Shown here: positions 32,508 to 41,918 of the stretch, piece after piece
How positions within the stretch are numbered: the stretch's first letter is position 1
How the letters are laid out: each line of letters begins with the position of its first letter
DNA from: Bacteroidota bacterium
GTDB lineage: Bacteria > Bacteroidota > Bacteroidia > UBA8524
DNA: 53,957 nt
Reading direction: 5' to 3'
Assembly (NCBI GenBank): GCA_008933805.1
Contig: WBUH01000023.1
Coordinates: 1 to 53,957 of the forward strand
Program-made: the position numbers and the translations under genes
The notes under the pieces: generated by a model
Told to the model about the DNA's origin: nothing
The model's input: only the letters and a program-made list of their open reading frames with translations
Databases searched by the model: none

Positions 32508-33887
32508 TTAGTTAACTGTTTCTAATGTTTGAGGTTCAACAGGTTTTAAACTGGGTGTGAACGGCTCAAGTTCAAAGTGTTTAGGGTTTTTCACTTTATC
32601 GGGGTTTAGTACATGGTACTCAAACTCTTCCCTAAAGTGGCGGATGGCACTTGCCACAGGCCATGCAGCCGCATCACCCAACGGACAAATGGTATTACCC
32701 TCTATATTTTTGGCAACATTAACCAATAGGTCTATATCACTCATTTTACCATGACCTGATTCAATCTTGTGCAATACCTTTTCCATCCACGAGGTTCCTT
32801 CGCGACAGGGGCTGCACTGCCCACACGATTCGTGGTGGTAAAAACGCGTAAAGTTCCACAAGTTGCGAACGATACAAGTAGTTTCGTCCATTACAATAAA
32901 ACCGCCAGAACCTAGCATGGTTCCCGATACAAAACCTCCGTCTGACAATGATTCGTAAGTCATTAAACGGGGTTCGCCGTTGGCTGTTTTTAATATTAAA
33001 TCGGCAGGAAGAATGGGAACTGAAGAACCTCCGGCTACTACCGCTTTTAGTTTGCGGTTGTTGCGGATACCGCCGCAATACTCGTCTGAGTAGATAAATT
33101 CTTCAACGGGCAAGCCCATTTCTATCTCGTACACACCGGGTTTATTAATATGGCCGCAAGCTGATATTAGCTTGGTACCGGTACTGCGCCCGATGCCGAT
33201 TTTTGCATACTCATCACCGGTCATGTTTAGTATGGCCGGAACGGTAGCTATAGATTCTACGTTGTTAACCACGGTTGGGCAACCCCACAATCCCGATACA
33301 GCAGGAAACGGAGGTTTGATGCGCGGGTTACCGCGTTTACCTTCAAGTGATTCTATAAGGGCCGTTTCTTCACCACAGATATATGCACCACCACCGGGTT
33401 GTACGTATATATCCAATGAATAATCAGTGCCTAAAATGTTCTTTCCTAAAAACCCTGCGGCATACGCTTCATCAATGGCAGCCTCAAGTTTGGGGAATAT
33501 CCAGCGGAATTCTCCGCGCATATATATGTAGCTGGTGTTTGCACCCAACGCATAGCTGGCAGAAATCATTCCCTCTATCAGTAAGTGGGGCAGTTTATCC
33601 AACAATGTACGGTCTTTAAACGTACCGGGTTCACTTTCGTCAGCATTTACAATAAGGTAGCGGGGCTTATCAGATTTTTTATCAATAAAACTCCACTTCA
33701 TACCCATAGGGAAACCTGCACCACCCCTACCCCTAAGGCCTGATTTTTTCACCTCTTCGGTTACTTCTTCGGGCGTCATGGTTTTCAGTGCTTTTTCTAC
33801 CGAGCTGTAGCCGCCGTTTTGCCTGTATACCTGAAAGGTATTGATACCTGGTATGTCTAATTTATCTAAAAGCAGTTTTCTTCCCAT
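32508..33887 (-). CDS. nuoF: NADH-quinone oxidoreductase subunit F (FMN, NADH-binding)
   Basis: Flavoprotein subunit that oxidises NADH, 459 residues. It has the Gly-rich NADH/FMN loop GLRGRGGAGFPMGMKW (about 50-65), NADESEPGTFKDR, the SLBB region, and the N3 cluster ligands in ESCGQCSPCREG plus Cys in NTICPLGDAA. It lies 5 bp after nuoE. Presence of NuoE, F and G means the complex is NADH-dependent, unlike the 11-subunit forms of some relatives. Confidence 0.96.
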   Translation of the reverse strand: MGRKLLLDKLDIPGINTFQVYRQNGGYSSVEKALKTMTPEEVTEEVKKSGLRGRGGAGFPMGMKWSFIDKKSDKPRYLIVNADESEPGTFKDRTLLDKLPHLLIEGMISASYALGANTSYIYMRGEFRWIFPKLEAAIDEAYAAGFLGKNILGTDYSLDIYVQPGGGAYICGEETALIESLEGKRGNPRIKPPFPAVSGLWGCPTVVNNVESIATVPAILNMTGDEYAKIGIGRSTGTKLISACGHINKPGVYEIEMGLPVEEFIYSDEYCGGIRNNRKLKAVVAGGSSVPILPADLILKTANGEPRLMTYESLSDGGFVSGTMLGSGGFIVMDETTCIVRNLWNFTRFYHHESCGQCSPCREGTSWMEKVLHKIESGHGKMSDIDLLVNVAKNIEGNTICPLGDAAAWPVASAIRHFREEFEYHVLNPDKVKNPKHFELEPFTPSLKPVEPQTLETVN

Positions 33888-33892
33888 TGTTC

Positions 33893-34402
33893 TTATTGAT
33901 GAGAATTTTTAAACTTTTCAAGTAACTCGTCAACCTTGTTGTTATCAAGATTTTCGTAATAGTGGTCGCCCATTTGCAACATCGGCGCAGTACCGCACGA
34001 TGCCATACACTCCACGGTTTTTAGCGTAAACATTCCGTCGGCTGTAGTTTCACCCGCTTTTATGTTCAGCTTGTTTTCTATGTGTGTAATAATGTCTTCG
34101 GCACCCATCAACCAGCAAGGACCTGTACGGCATACTTCAAGTACACACTTTCCTACAGGTTCTAAATTGAACATGGTGTAGAAAGAGGCTACCTCAAATA
34201 CTTCCACAGGTTTAATGTGCAGCATGCGGGCTACGTACTCCATTACGGGAGCGCTAAGCCAACCGCCAAACTCGGCTTGTGCTAAATGCAATACCGGCAG
34301 CAAGGCAGATTTTTGTTTGCCCTCAGGGTATCTTTTAATAATTTTTCCGATCACCCTTAAGGTTTCCTCAGAAAATTGCACGTTCTCTTGAACAGTTTCC
34401 AT
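33893..34402 (-). CDS. nuoE: NADH-quinone oxidoreductase subunit E (2Fe-2S)
   Basis: Thioredoxin-like 2Fe-2S subunit, 169 residues, holding cluster N1a. The four ligands are in CRTGPCWLMG and CMASCGTAPM. The N-terminal helical bundle contains KQSALLPVLHLAQAEFGGW. It lies 36 bp after nuoD and 5 bp before nuoF. Confidence 0.95.
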   Translation of the reverse strand: METVQENVQFSEETLRVIGKIIKRYPEGKQKSALLPVLHLAQAEFGGWLSAPVMEYVARMLHIKPVEVFEVASFYTMFNLEPVGKCVLEVCRTGPCWLMGAEDIITHIENKLNIKAGETTADGMFTLKTVECMASCGTAPMLQMGDHYYENLDNNKVDELLEKFKNSHQ

Positions 34403-34438
34403 ATACTCGCTGTATCAGCTTGTTAATGTTTGTTTTCT

Positions 34439-35647
34439 TTATGCATCCAATTCGCCAGCAATCACATTCATGCTGCTCATGGTTAAAATGGCATCACTCA
34501 GCATTGAGCCTTTTATCATTTCAGGATATGCCTGATAATAGATAAAACATGGCCTGCGCAAGTGCAGCCTGTAAGGGGTACGGCCACCATCGCTCACCAA
34601 GTAAAAACCAAGTTCGCCATTGCCGCCTTCTACACTGTGGTAAACTTCACCTTTAGGCACATCGGTTTCGCCCATCACTATTTTAAAGTGATAGATGAGT
34701 GCTTCCATATTGTTATATACCATCTCTTTGGGAGGCAGGTAAAAATCAGGAATGTCGGCATGAAAGATGTTTTCCTTTGGCATTTTTGCCAATGCTTGTT
34801 TAATGATGCTCACACTCTCCCACATTTCTTGCTGGCGCACCATAAAACGGTCGTATGTATCTCCCTGTGTACCCACAGGAATAATGAAATCAAAATCTTG
34901 GTAAGATGAGTACGGGTTCATTACACGTACATCATAATCTACGCCTGCTGCCCTCAGATTAGGACCTGAAAAACCGTAGTTAAGTGCTCTTTCGGCTGAT
35001 ATTGGCCCGCAACCGATGGTACGGTCCATAAAAATTCGGTTACGCTCCAACAAAGCACTAAACTCTTTCAGCACTTTGGGAAACTCCTCTACAAACTTGT
35101 TTATTTTATCCCAAGCCTTTTGCGGAAAATCGCGTTCAAAACCTCCTATACGACCAATGTTGGTAGTAAGGCGCGCGCCGCAAATCTCTTCGTATATCTC
35201 GTAAATTTTCTCCCGCTCCTGAAACATGTACACAAAGCCGGTAAGGGCTCCTGTATCCACACCTATTACACTATTACACACAATATGGTCGGCAAGGCGG
35301 GCCAACTCCATAATTATCACCCGCATATAATCTACCCTTTTGGGTATCTCTGCCTTTATCAGCTTTTCTACCGTCATGTGCCAGCCCATGTTGTTAATGG
35401 GTGATGAGCAGTAGTTCATACGGTCGGTTATCGGTGTAATCTGATAAAACGGCCTGCGTTCGGCCAGTTTTTCAAAAGCACGGTGTATGTACCCGATGGT
35501 AGGCTCGGCATCAACAATTATTTCCCCGTCCATTTTCAGTACATTTTGAAATATACCGTGTGTGGCGGGGTGTGTGGGGCCCAAGTTAAGGGTGGTGTAC
35601 TCCTTCTCTTCAGGGGCTACAATATTTGTATCAGGTGCGTACTCCAT
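34439..35647 (-). CDS. nuoD: NADH-quinone oxidoreductase subunit D
   Basis: 49-kDa-type subunit that lines the quinone site, 402 residues, related to the large subunit of NiFe hydrogenases. The start [19 protein letters not shown] carries the conserved His residues near the quinone head-group, followed by [24 protein letters not shown] and the C-terminal end [13 protein letters not shown]. It is separate from nuoC (1-bp overlap), not fused as in E. coli. Confidence 0.96.
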   Translation of the reverse strand: MEYAPDTNIVAPEEKEYTTLNLGPTHPATHGIFQNVLKMDGEIIVDAEPTIGYIHRAFEKLAERRPFYQITPITDRMNYCSSPINNMGWHMTVEKLIKAEIPKRVDYMRVIIMELARLADHIVCNSVIGVDTGALTGFVYMFQEREKIYEIYEEICGARLTTNIGRIGGFERDFPQKAWDKINKFVEEFPKVLKEFSALLERNRIFMDRTIGCGPISAERALNYGFSGPNLRAAGVDYDVRVMNPYSSYQDFDFIIPVGTQGDTYDRFMVRQQEMWESVSIIKQALAKMPKENIFHADIPDFYLPPKEMVYNNMEALIYHFKIVMGETDVPKGEVYHSVEGGNGELGFYLVSDGGRTPYRLHLRRPCFIYYQAYPEMIKGSMLSDAILTMSSMNVIAGELDA

Positions 35648-36147
35648 TATCTTCCAAACATTTCGTCTTTTTTATCTTCCCTCATTTGGTCTTCAAGCGG
35701 GTATTCTTTGCGCAACGGGTGGATAGTCATATCCTCCACATTCAAAATCCTCTTAAGGTTGGGATGCCCAATAAACTTCACACCGAAAAAGTCATACGTT
35801 TCGCGTTCCAGCCAGTTAGCTGCTGAAAATATTCCGGTAAGTGTATCAATTTCGGGATTGGTATCACCCACAAATACCTTGATACGGATTCGTGAGTTTT
35901 TCTCAAGATTATGAAGCAGGTAGTGCATTACTATCTGTGATATTTCAGGATAATGCACCGCAAACAATGTAGTAAGATAACGATACGCCAATTCGGGTTC
36001 GTTATACAAATACTCTATCATTTCGGTGACTTTATCGGGCGCAACTTTGTACGTGAGAAACTCTCCGTCATTTTCTGCCTCAAGAATGTGTGATCCGAAT
36101 CTTTCGTAAACCTTTTTAGTAATGTCGCTCGTTTTCATCAAAATCAC
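35647..36147 (-). CDS. nuoC: NADH-quinone oxidoreductase subunit C
   Basis: 30-kDa-type subunit of the peripheral arm, 166 residues. The family signature [20 protein letters not shown] is at about 124-143, and it ends with [12 protein letters not shown]. It shares 4 bp with nuoB and 1 bp with nuoD, so nuoB-C-D are translated as a coupled block. Confidence 0.95.
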   Translation of the reverse strand: MILMKTSDITKKVYERFGSHILEAENDGEFLTYKVAPDKVTEMIEYLYNEPELAYRYLTTLFAVHYPEISQIVMHYLLHNLEKNSRIRIKVFVGDTNPEIDTLTGIFSAANWLERETYDFFGVKFIGHPNLKRILNVEDMTIHPLRKEYPLEDQMREDKKDEMFGR

Positions 36148-36689
36148 TCAATACCGTAACTATCCAGCAGGGTTTCATACCTCGAAGAACTCCTTTGTCC
36201 AAACTGCTCGCTTTCGGCCAGTTGTTGTATTTTTAATATGCCTTCTATTATTTGCTCGGGGCGGGGCGGGCAACCCGGCACGTAAACATCAACAGGGATG
36301 ATACGGTCGATACCTTGCAGCACGCTGTAGGTATCAAAAATACCCCCTGTGCAAGCGCAAGCACCAACGCTAAGTACCCATTTCGGTTCGGCCATTTGTT
36401 CGTACACTTGGCGCAATACCGGTCCCATTTTTTTGGCTATGGTACCCATTACCATCAACAAATCAGCCTGACGTGGTGAGAAACTCAACCTTTCAGAACC
36501 AAAACGGGCCAAATCGTAGTGCGCACCCATGGTGGCCATAAATTCAATCCCGCAGCATGATGTGGCAAAGGGCAAAGGCCATAAAGAGTTTTTGCGGGCC
36601 ATGCCTACTACCTTTTCAAGGTTTGTGGCAAAAAAACCTGCACCTTCCAAGCCGGCAGGTGCATTTGTCATTTTAACAATATCCGACAT
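36144..36689 (-). CDS. nuoB: NADH-quinone oxidoreductase subunit B (cluster N2)
   Basis: PSST-type subunit holding the last 4Fe-4S cluster (N2) before quinone, 181 residues. Ligands are seen as the tandem Cys45-Cys46 ([11 protein letters not shown]), Cys111 ([12 protein letters not shown]) and Cys140 ([13 protein letters not shown]). It lies 21 bp after nuoA and overlaps nuoC by 4 bp. Confidence 0.96.
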   Translation of the reverse strand: MSDIVKMTNAPAGLEGAGFFATNLEKVVGMARKNSLWPLPFATSCCGIEFMATMGAHYDLARFGSERLSFSPRQADLLMVMGTIAKKMGPVLRQVYEQMAEPKWVLSVGACACTGGIFDTYSVLQGIDRIIPVDVYVPGCPPRPEQIIEGILKIQQLAESEQFGQRSSSRYETLLDSYGIE

Positions 36690-36710
36690 TACTACTCCCT
36701 GATAAACTTA

Positions 36711-37133
36711 TTAGTCCCACTTTAACGCGCCTTTTTTAAGGATGTAAAAAAAGCCGGTTAGTAAAAACCCGATGAATAAAAACATTTCTATAAAACCTGT
36801 CGTCCCTAAGTCTTTGAAGTTAACAGCCCAAGGATACATGAAGATTACTTCCACATCAAACAGCACAAAAAGAATGGCTACCAGGAAGTATTTAATTGAT
36901 AAAGGGATACGGGCATTGCCCTGTGACTCGATACCACACTCAAAAGCATCAAGTTTGTTTTTTGAACGATGCTTAGGGCCAAGTACGTGTGTAACTAGCA
37001 TAGTAGTTGCAACAAAACCCAATGCTACAATGAACATCAGGGCTATTGGCAGGTATTGCATTACGTTATCGTCTATCTGCATATCTATTGTCAAAAACCG
37101 TTTAACCTTTTCTTTATTAGTATAAGTATCCAA
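36711..37133 (-). CDS. nuoA: NADH-quinone oxidoreductase subunit A
   Basis: Three-helix membrane subunit (ND3 homologue), first gene of the operon. The conserved loop is KLDAFECGIESQGNAR (about 67-82) with the Cys that marks the active/deactive switch region. From the ATG at 37133 it has 140 residues; starts at residue 18 (37082) or 25 (37061, MQYLPIALMF) would give the more usual 116-123 and are equally possible, because no Shine-Dalgarno sequence decides. Confidence 0.92.
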   Translation of the reverse strand: MDTYTNKEKVKRFLTIDMQIDDNVMQYLPIALMFIVALGFVATTMLVTHVLGPKHRSKNKLDAFECGIESQGNARIPLSIKYFLVAILFVLFDVEVIFMYPWAVNFKDLGTTGFIEMFLFIGFLLTGFFYILKKGALKWD

Positions 37134-37157
37134 AAGACAATATGGTGCCGATGGGGC

Positions 37158-37175
37158 GATGTTTGTTTAAACATC
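37158..37175. repeat. Dyad GATGTTT-N4-AAACATC
   Basis: Perfect 7-bp arms, 25 bp upstream of the first nuoA ATG. It may be a regulator site or a hairpin in the nuo mRNA leader. Confidence 0.45.
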
Positions 37176-37332
37176 ATTCCATGCATTGATTCACCATTAC
37201 TTGTGTTTACAGAACCCTTATGCCTATGCCGAAAATCACCTAACCTTTTGATTTACTGAACGAAGCATCCGTTTAAAAAAAGCTAAAAACGGTTTTGTGT
37301 GTACAGTTTCCACCTGTTTGGGTAGCGGCGCG

Positions 37333-37340
37333 CAAAGGTA
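37333..37340 (-). promoter_or_regulatory. Candidate nuo operon promoter (-7 TACCTTTG)
   Basis: The minus strand reads TACCTTTGC, an exact TAnnTTTG match about 190 bp before nuoA. No clear -33 TTG was seen, so the call rests on the -7 box only. Confidence 0.45.
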
Positions 37341-37665
37341 AAAACTTATACCATATTATGAAATAAAATCACTACCCCTGTTCTAACATTCTATAACGCC
37401 TGTGCGACAAGGGTTTTGTTAGTTTTTTGTAAACTTTTCTACACATTTTTTAAACTCTGACCTTAAAATTTGTCAGTTTCTTAACATGTTTCATCTAAAA
37501 AATTAGTAAGAAAACGTGCTTACCATATTTTCAGACCTTTATGTTTTTTCCCCGCTTAAACACACTATCAATACAAAGATTTAACACAATTGTTTGTGCA
37601 AACTATTTATATTCGCCCCCTAATTTTTAAATGCCTCAGTAAGCATTACACATTCATATTAAAAA

Positions 37666-37794
37666 ATGAAAAAAAACAAGTTCACTTTTATGTTTAGCAG
37701 TCCTGCATCTTTTAGGGCCCTGCTATCCTTGTTTTCTATTCCCTCAGGAGTAGTTTTTGTTCAAAGCCGAATAGCTTACATTTCCCGACGCTGA
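37666..37794 (+). CDS. Candidate arg operon leader peptide (42 aa)
   Basis: An ATG at 37666 opens 42 codons ending in Ser-Arg-Arg-stop, with Arg also at positions 17 and 35. Arg codons are AGG, CGA, CGA and CGC. The last two Arg codons (37786-37791) overlap the first arm of an alternative-hairpin set (37788-37833), the layout of ribosome-mediated attenuation. It precedes a complete arginine operon. The remainder is Ser/Phe-rich (MKKNKFTFMFSSPASFRALL at the start) and has no domain. Short ORFs can occur by chance; position, Arg-Arg-stop and the hairpins together make it credible. Confidence 0.55.
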   Translation: MKKNKFTFMFSSPASFRALLSLFSIPSGVVFVQSRIAYISRR

Positions 37795-37833
37795 TAGCGT
37801 AAGGTACTTCTTCTTGCCCCGTTACGCTCGGGG
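37788..37833 (+). promoter_or_regulatory. Candidate arginine attenuator (three exclusive hairpins)
   Basis: Segment 1 ACGCT (37788-37792) pairs with AGCGT (37796-37800). Segment 2 AGCGTAA (37796-37802) can instead pair with segment 3 TTACGCT (37822-37828). Segment 3 forms the loop of the GC stem CCCCG (37817-37821) / CGGGG (37829-37833). A ribosome stalled on the two Arg codons at 37786-37791 would mask segment 1 and favour 2:3 over the GC stem. The GC stem lacks a directly following T-run, so the switch may act at another level than intrinsic termination. Confidence 0.5.
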
Positions 37834-37929
37834 ACTAATATTTCAAAAACATACATTTTAAAAAATTTTAACGGCCTTGGCTGTGCTATGCATTTTTTGC
37901 TTGCACACAACAGGGCTAGGACATATTAC

Positions 37930-38601
37930 ATGCACAAAAAAGACTTTGTGGTGTGTGTGGCAGAGGAACGCCATGCACACTTTGCAAAACAAATTTGCGA
38001 TGAAATGGCCGCATCGGCCAAAGCAAGGGGTACCGGAATAGCCAAACGTACACCTGAGTATCTGCATCTGAAAATGACCGAAGGGAAAGCCGTAATCGCA
38101 TTTACAAAAAAAGGCGAGTGGGCAGGCTTTTGCTATATAGAGACTTGGGGACACGGCAAGTTTGTGGCCAACTCAGGTTTAATAGTTGCTCCCGAACATC
38201 GAAAAAGTGGTTTGGCAAGGGAGATAAAGGAGCAAATTTTTGCGCTTTCGCGCAAAAAATACCCCGATGCAAAAATCTTTGGCCTTACTACCGGTTTGGC
38301 GGTAATGAAGATAAACTCTGAACTGGGCTATGTACCCGTTACCTACTCTGAACTAACTGACGACGAAGCGTTTTGGAAAGGTTGCCAAAGCTGTGTGAAC
38401 TATGAGATACTGATGAGCAAGGAGCGTAAAAACTGCCTTTGCACGGCTATGCTATATAACCCCGAAGAAAAAAAGCGAGGTAAACGCAGGATGTGGGAGT
38501 TTGCCAAACAATCAAAAATATACGAACGTCTTTTACGCCTTAAACAATGGAGTTTTTTGAGGCAATTGAGGGAGGAAAGTAAAAAACTAAAATTATTCTA
38601 A
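37930..38601 (+). CDS. GNAT acetyltransferase, probable N-acylglutamate synthase of the arg operon
   Basis: A 223-residue protein from the ATG at 37930 (MHKKDFVVCVAEERHAH); an in-frame ATG at 37888 would add 14 unlikely residues. It belongs to a Bacteroidota GNAT family found beside argG. Recognisable parts are VVCVAEERHAHFAKQICDEM, GFCYIETWGHGKFVANSGL, the acetyl-CoA loop APEHRKSGLAREI, KIFGLTTGLAVMKINSELGY and the Cys-rich CQSCVNYEILMSKERKNCLC. No other ArgA or ArgJ is present, so it most likely makes N-acetyl- or N-succinyl-glutamate, the first step of the pathway; this is inferred from context. It overlaps argG by 1 bp. Confidence 0.78.
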   Translation: MHKKDFVVCVAEERHAHFAKQICDEMAASAKARGTGIAKRTPEYLHLKMTEGKAVIAFTKKGEWAGFCYIETWGHGKFVANSGLIVAPEHRKSGLAREIKEQIFALSRKKYPDAKIFGLTTGLAVMKINSELGYVPVTYSELTDDEAFWKGCQSCVNYEILMSKERKNCLCTAMLYNPEEKKRGKRRMWEFAKQSKIYERLLRLKQWSFLRQLREESKKLKLF

Positions 38602-39797
38602 TGATGAAAAAAGCAGTTTTGGCCTTTAGTGGCGGACTTGATACCACTTATTGCGCCGTTTATCTTGATAAAATATTAGGGTGTGAAGTGCACGCCGTAA
38701 CCGTAAATACAGGCGGTTTTAATACTGACGAAGTTGCAGCTATTGAGCAACACGCCTTCAAACTGGGAGTACACTCGTACACCTGCCTTGATGAGCGTGA
38801 GAACTTTTATAACAAAGTGATACGCTTTTTGGTGTTTGGCAACATACTTAAAAACAATACCTACCCACTTTCGGTAAGTGCCGAACGTATTGTGCAGGCC
38901 ATCGCCATAGCTGAGTACGCCAAAAAAATAAATGCCGATTGTATTGTGCACGGCAGCACAGGTGCAGGCAACGACCAAGTGAGGTTTGATATGGTGTTTA
39001 ATATACTTGCCCCTGAAATAAAAATTATTACTCCAATACGTGATAACAAACTTTCGCGTGAGGAAGAGCTAACCTTTTTAAAACGATACGGTATCACCAT
39101 GAATTTTGAAAAGGCCATGTATAGCATCAACAAAGGGCTTTGGGGCACATCAGTAGGAGGGAAGGAAACCCTAACCTCACACCAACCTTTACCTGATGAG
39201 GCTTACCCTACACCGCTAACTAAAACTGAAAGTACCAACCTTACCCTTAGTTTTTCGAAAGGAGAGTTAAAGGGTATTAACGGTGAGAATTTTGAAAATT
39301 CTGTTGATGCTATTCTGAAACTTGAAGAACTAGCAGCAGGCTATGGTATTGGCCGAGAGGTACACGTGGGCGATACCATTATAGGCATTAAAGGCCGAGT
39401 GGGTTTTGAGGCGGCAGCCCCGTTAATTATCATCAAAGCGCACCACGCGCTTGAAAAACATACACTTACCAAATGGCAACTGTATTGGAAAGACCAACTG
39501 GCGGCTTGGTACGGAAACTGGATGCACGAAGGCCAGTACCTCGACCCGACTATGCGAGATATGGAGGCATTTATGCAAAATACCCAGCAAACCGTAAGCG
39601 GTGATGTGTTTGTAACCTTGCACCCGCACAGGTTTATGATAAACGGTATACAATCTCCCCACGATTTAATGGCCGCCAAATTTGGCAGCTACGGTGAGAT
39701 GAACAATACTTGGACGGGCGAAGACGTGAAAGGCTTTGCTAAAATTTTCGGAAATCAGGTAGCTATATATCAACAAGTAAATGGAAAAGAAAATTAA
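38601..39797 (+). CDS. argG: Argininosuccinate synthase
   Basis: Joins citrulline and aspartate using ATP, the penultimate step of arginine synthesis; 398 residues. The PP-loop AFSGGLDTTYC (8-18), the citrulline/aspartate region VHGSTGAGNDQVRFD (about 117-131), ITPIRDN and the block NKGLWGTSVGG identify it. Two ATGs in a row (38601, 38604) could start it. It overlaps the upstream GNAT by 1 bp and argC by 17 bp. Confidence 0.95.
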   Translation: MMKKAVLAFSGGLDTTYCAVYLDKILGCEVHAVTVNTGGFNTDEVAAIEQHAFKLGVHSYTCLDERENFYNKVIRFLVFGNILKNNTYPLSVSAERIVQAIAIAEYAKKINADCIVHGSTGAGNDQVRFDMVFNILAPEIKIITPIRDNKLSREEELTFLKRYGITMNFEKAMYSINKGLWGTSVGGKETLTSHQPLPDEAYPTPLTKTESTNLTLSFSKGELKGINGENFENSVDAILKLEELAAGYGIGREVHVGDTIIGIKGRVGFEAAAPLIIIKAHHALEKHTLTKWQLYWKDQLAAWYGNWMHEGQYLDPTMRDMEAFMQNTQQTVSGDVFVTLHPHRFMINGIQSPHDLMAAKFGSYGEMNNTWTGEDVKGFAKIFGNQVAIYQQVNGKEN

Positions 39798-40761
39798 AGC
39801 AGGCATAGCAGGTGCAGCAGGATATACAGGCGGCGAGTTGCTGCGTTTGCTGCTGTTGCACCCCAACGTAGAAATTGTGTTTGCCCACAGCAATAGCAAC
39901 GCGGGCAAACCTATTTATCATGTACATACTGACTTGTTGGGCGATACGAATTTGCTTTTTGCCAGTGAGTTAAGCAATGATATTGACGTGCTGTTTTTGT
40001 GCATGGGGCATGGAGACAGTAAAAAGTTTTTGGCAGCGAATACCATTCCATCACACATAAAGATTATAGATTTAAGTCAGGATTTCAGGTTAAAGGGCAA
40101 CGCCGCCGATAAATGGATATACGGCCTTCCCGAACTGAACCGCGACCAAATAAGCATAGGCAACTACCACATTGCCAACCCCGGGTGTTTTGCAACCTGC
40201 ATTCAATTGGCTTTGTTGCCTTTGGCAAAAGCAGGCTTGCTGCAAACCGATGTGCACATTAACGCTACCACAGGCTCAACAGGTGCGGGGCAATCGCCAA
40301 GCGCTATCAGCCATTTCAGTTGGCGGGCAAACAACCTTTCGGTGTACAAAGCATTTGAACACCAGCACTTAAACGAAATTGGCGAAAGTCTGTTGCAGTT
40401 GCAACCTTCGCTTACAGCACCCTTAAATTTTGTTCCCCAGCGGGGCAATTTTACGCGCGGCATTCACGCGGTGGCTTACACGCAAAGCAACTTGAACATA
40501 GATGAAGCTGTGGCTTTGTACAATGATTATTATAACAATCATCCGTTTGTACACATCAGCCTGCGCCCTGTTGATTTGAAACAAGTAGTAAATACTAATA
40601 AATGCCTGTTGCATATAGAAAAACACGGCGATATGCTGATGATAATCAGCATCATCGACAACCTGCTGAAAGGCGCATCAGGGCAGGCTGTGCAAAACAT
40701 GAATCTTGTTTTTGGTTTGGAAGAAACCACAGGACTAAAACTTAAACCCGTAGCATTTTAA
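39781..40761 (+). CDS. argC: N-acetyl-gamma-glutamyl-phosphate reductase
   Basis: NADPH-dependent reductase of the third step, 326 residues. The nucleotide loop GAAGYTGGEL (11-20) and the active-site NPGCFAT with catalytic Cys136 are present, followed by GSTGAGQSPS and the C-terminal QAVQNMNLVFGL. If the pathway uses succinylated intermediates, this enzyme acts on N-succinyl-glutamyl phosphate. It begins within argG and ends 14 bp before argD. Confidence 0.95.
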   Translation: MEKKIKAGIAGAAGYTGGELLRLLLLHPNVEIVFAHSNSNAGKPIYHVHTDLLGDTNLLFASELSNDIDVLFLCMGHGDSKKFLAANTIPSHIKIIDLSQDFRLKGNAADKWIYGLPELNRDQISIGNYHIANPGCFATCIQLALLPLAKAGLLQTDVHINATTGSTGAGQSPSAISHFSWRANNLSVYKAFEHQHLNEIGESLLQLQPSLTAPLNFVPQRGNFTRGIHAVAYTQSNLNIDEAVALYNDYYNNHPFVHISLRPVDLKQVVNTNKCLLHIEKHGDMLMIISIIDNLLKGASGQAVQNMNLVFGLEETTGLKLKPVAF

Positions 40762-40775
40762 AAAAACGAAAACCC

Positions 40776-41918
40776 ATGAATTTATTCGATGTATATCCCC
40801 TGTTTGATATAACCCCTGTAAAGGCTGAAGGCTCTTACATTTGGGACGATAAAGGCAACCGCTACCTCGATTTGTACGGAGGGCACGCCGTAATTTCCAT
40901 CGGGCACAAGCACCCGCATTATGTGAAAAAGCTAACCGACCAATTAAACGGGATTGCTTTTTACTCCAACGCTGTAAAAATGCCTATGCAGGCTGAACTG
41001 GCTGAAAAATTAGGCCGTTTGTCGGGCTACGAAGATTACAGTCTTTTCCTTTGCAATTCAGGAGCCGAAGCCAACGAAAACGCTTTAAAGTTGGCATCAT
41101 TCCACAACGGTCGCAAGAAAATAATAGCCTTTAGCAAATCATTCCACGGTCGTACCTCGCTGGCAGTAGCCGCTACGGATGATGCTTCCATCGTTGCTCC
41201 TGTCAATCAAACCGAAAATATCACCATTCTGCCCTTCAACGATATGGAGGCCGCCGGCCAACACATTACCGATGAGGTTTGCGCCGTAATTATTGAGGGA
41301 ATACAAGGCGTGGGCGGGGTGCAAATACCCACCACCGAATTTTTCCAACACCTGTCAGCCTTGTGCGAACAAACGGGTGCTATCCTTATTTTGGATGAAG
41401 TACAATCGGGCTACGGGCGTTCGGGCAAGTTTTTTGCCCACCAACACGCAGGTATAAAACCTCACCTTATTACTGTTGCCAAAGGCATGGGCAATGGTTT
41501 CCCCGTGGCGGGGGTGCTTATCAATCCCTCATTCAAAGCTAAATACAGTATGCTGGGCACCACCTTTGGCGGCAACTACCTTGCTTGTGCTGCTGCCATT
41601 GCCGTTTTGGATGTGATAGAAGAAGAAAACCTTGTGCAGCAAGCCGCCGAAACTGGCGAGTATATTGTAAATGCCCTTAAAAACCATCCCGCGGTGAAAG
41701 AAGTACGCAGTTTAGGGTTGATGATTGGTGTTGAACTACACTCGCCCTGTGCCCCTGTGCGCAACGGTTTATTGTTTAAGCACCGCATTTTCACAGGTTC
41801 ATCGTCAGACAAAAACACCCTGAGAATATTGCCTGCACTCAATCTCTCAAAAAGCGATGCTGATGTATTTATAGCTGCTTTTAATCAGGTATTGCCTAAT
41901 ACACTCTCGCAGCCATGA
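40776..41918 (+). CDS. argD: N-acylornithine aminotransferase
   Basis: PLP-dependent class III aminotransferase that makes N-acylornithine, 380 residues. Lys236 (TVAKGMGNGFPVAGV) is the Schiff-base lysine, Asp207 (LILDEVQSGYGRSG) contacts the pyridine nitrogen, and NSGAEANENALKLA binds the phosphate. The 3' end overlaps argF' by 4 bp. The family handles acetyl- and succinyl-ornithine, so the acyl group is not settled by this gene. Confidence 0.95.
   Translation: MNLFDVYPLFDITPVKAEGSYIWDDKGNRYLDLYGGHAVISIGHKHPHYVKKLTDQLNGIAFYSNAVKMPMQAELAEKLGRLSGYEDYSLFLCNSGAEANENALKLASFHNGRKKIIAFSKSFHGRTSLAVAATDDASIVAPVNQTENITILPFNDMEAAGQHITDEVCAVIIEGIQGVGGVQIPTTEFFQHLSALCEQTGAILILDEVQSGYGRSGKFFAHQHAGIKPHLITVAKGMGNGFPVAGVLINPSFKAKYSMLGTTFGGNYLACAAAIAVLDVIEEENLVQQAAETGEYIVNALKNHPAVKEVRSLGLMIGVELHSPCAPVRNGLLFKHRIFTGSSSDKNTLRILPALNLSKSDADVFIAAFNQVLPNTLSQP

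Larger units (their letters stand above)
37134..37665. other. Divergent regulatory region between nuo and arg operons
   Basis: About 530 bp with no gene. It carries the candidate nuo promoter (37333-37340), a dyad in the presumed nuo leader (37158-37175), a CCGTTT/AAACGG inverted repeat (37269-37292), and a possible arg promoter with TATATTCG at 37608-37615. The rest is AT-rich with nothing recognisable. Confidence 0.6.
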
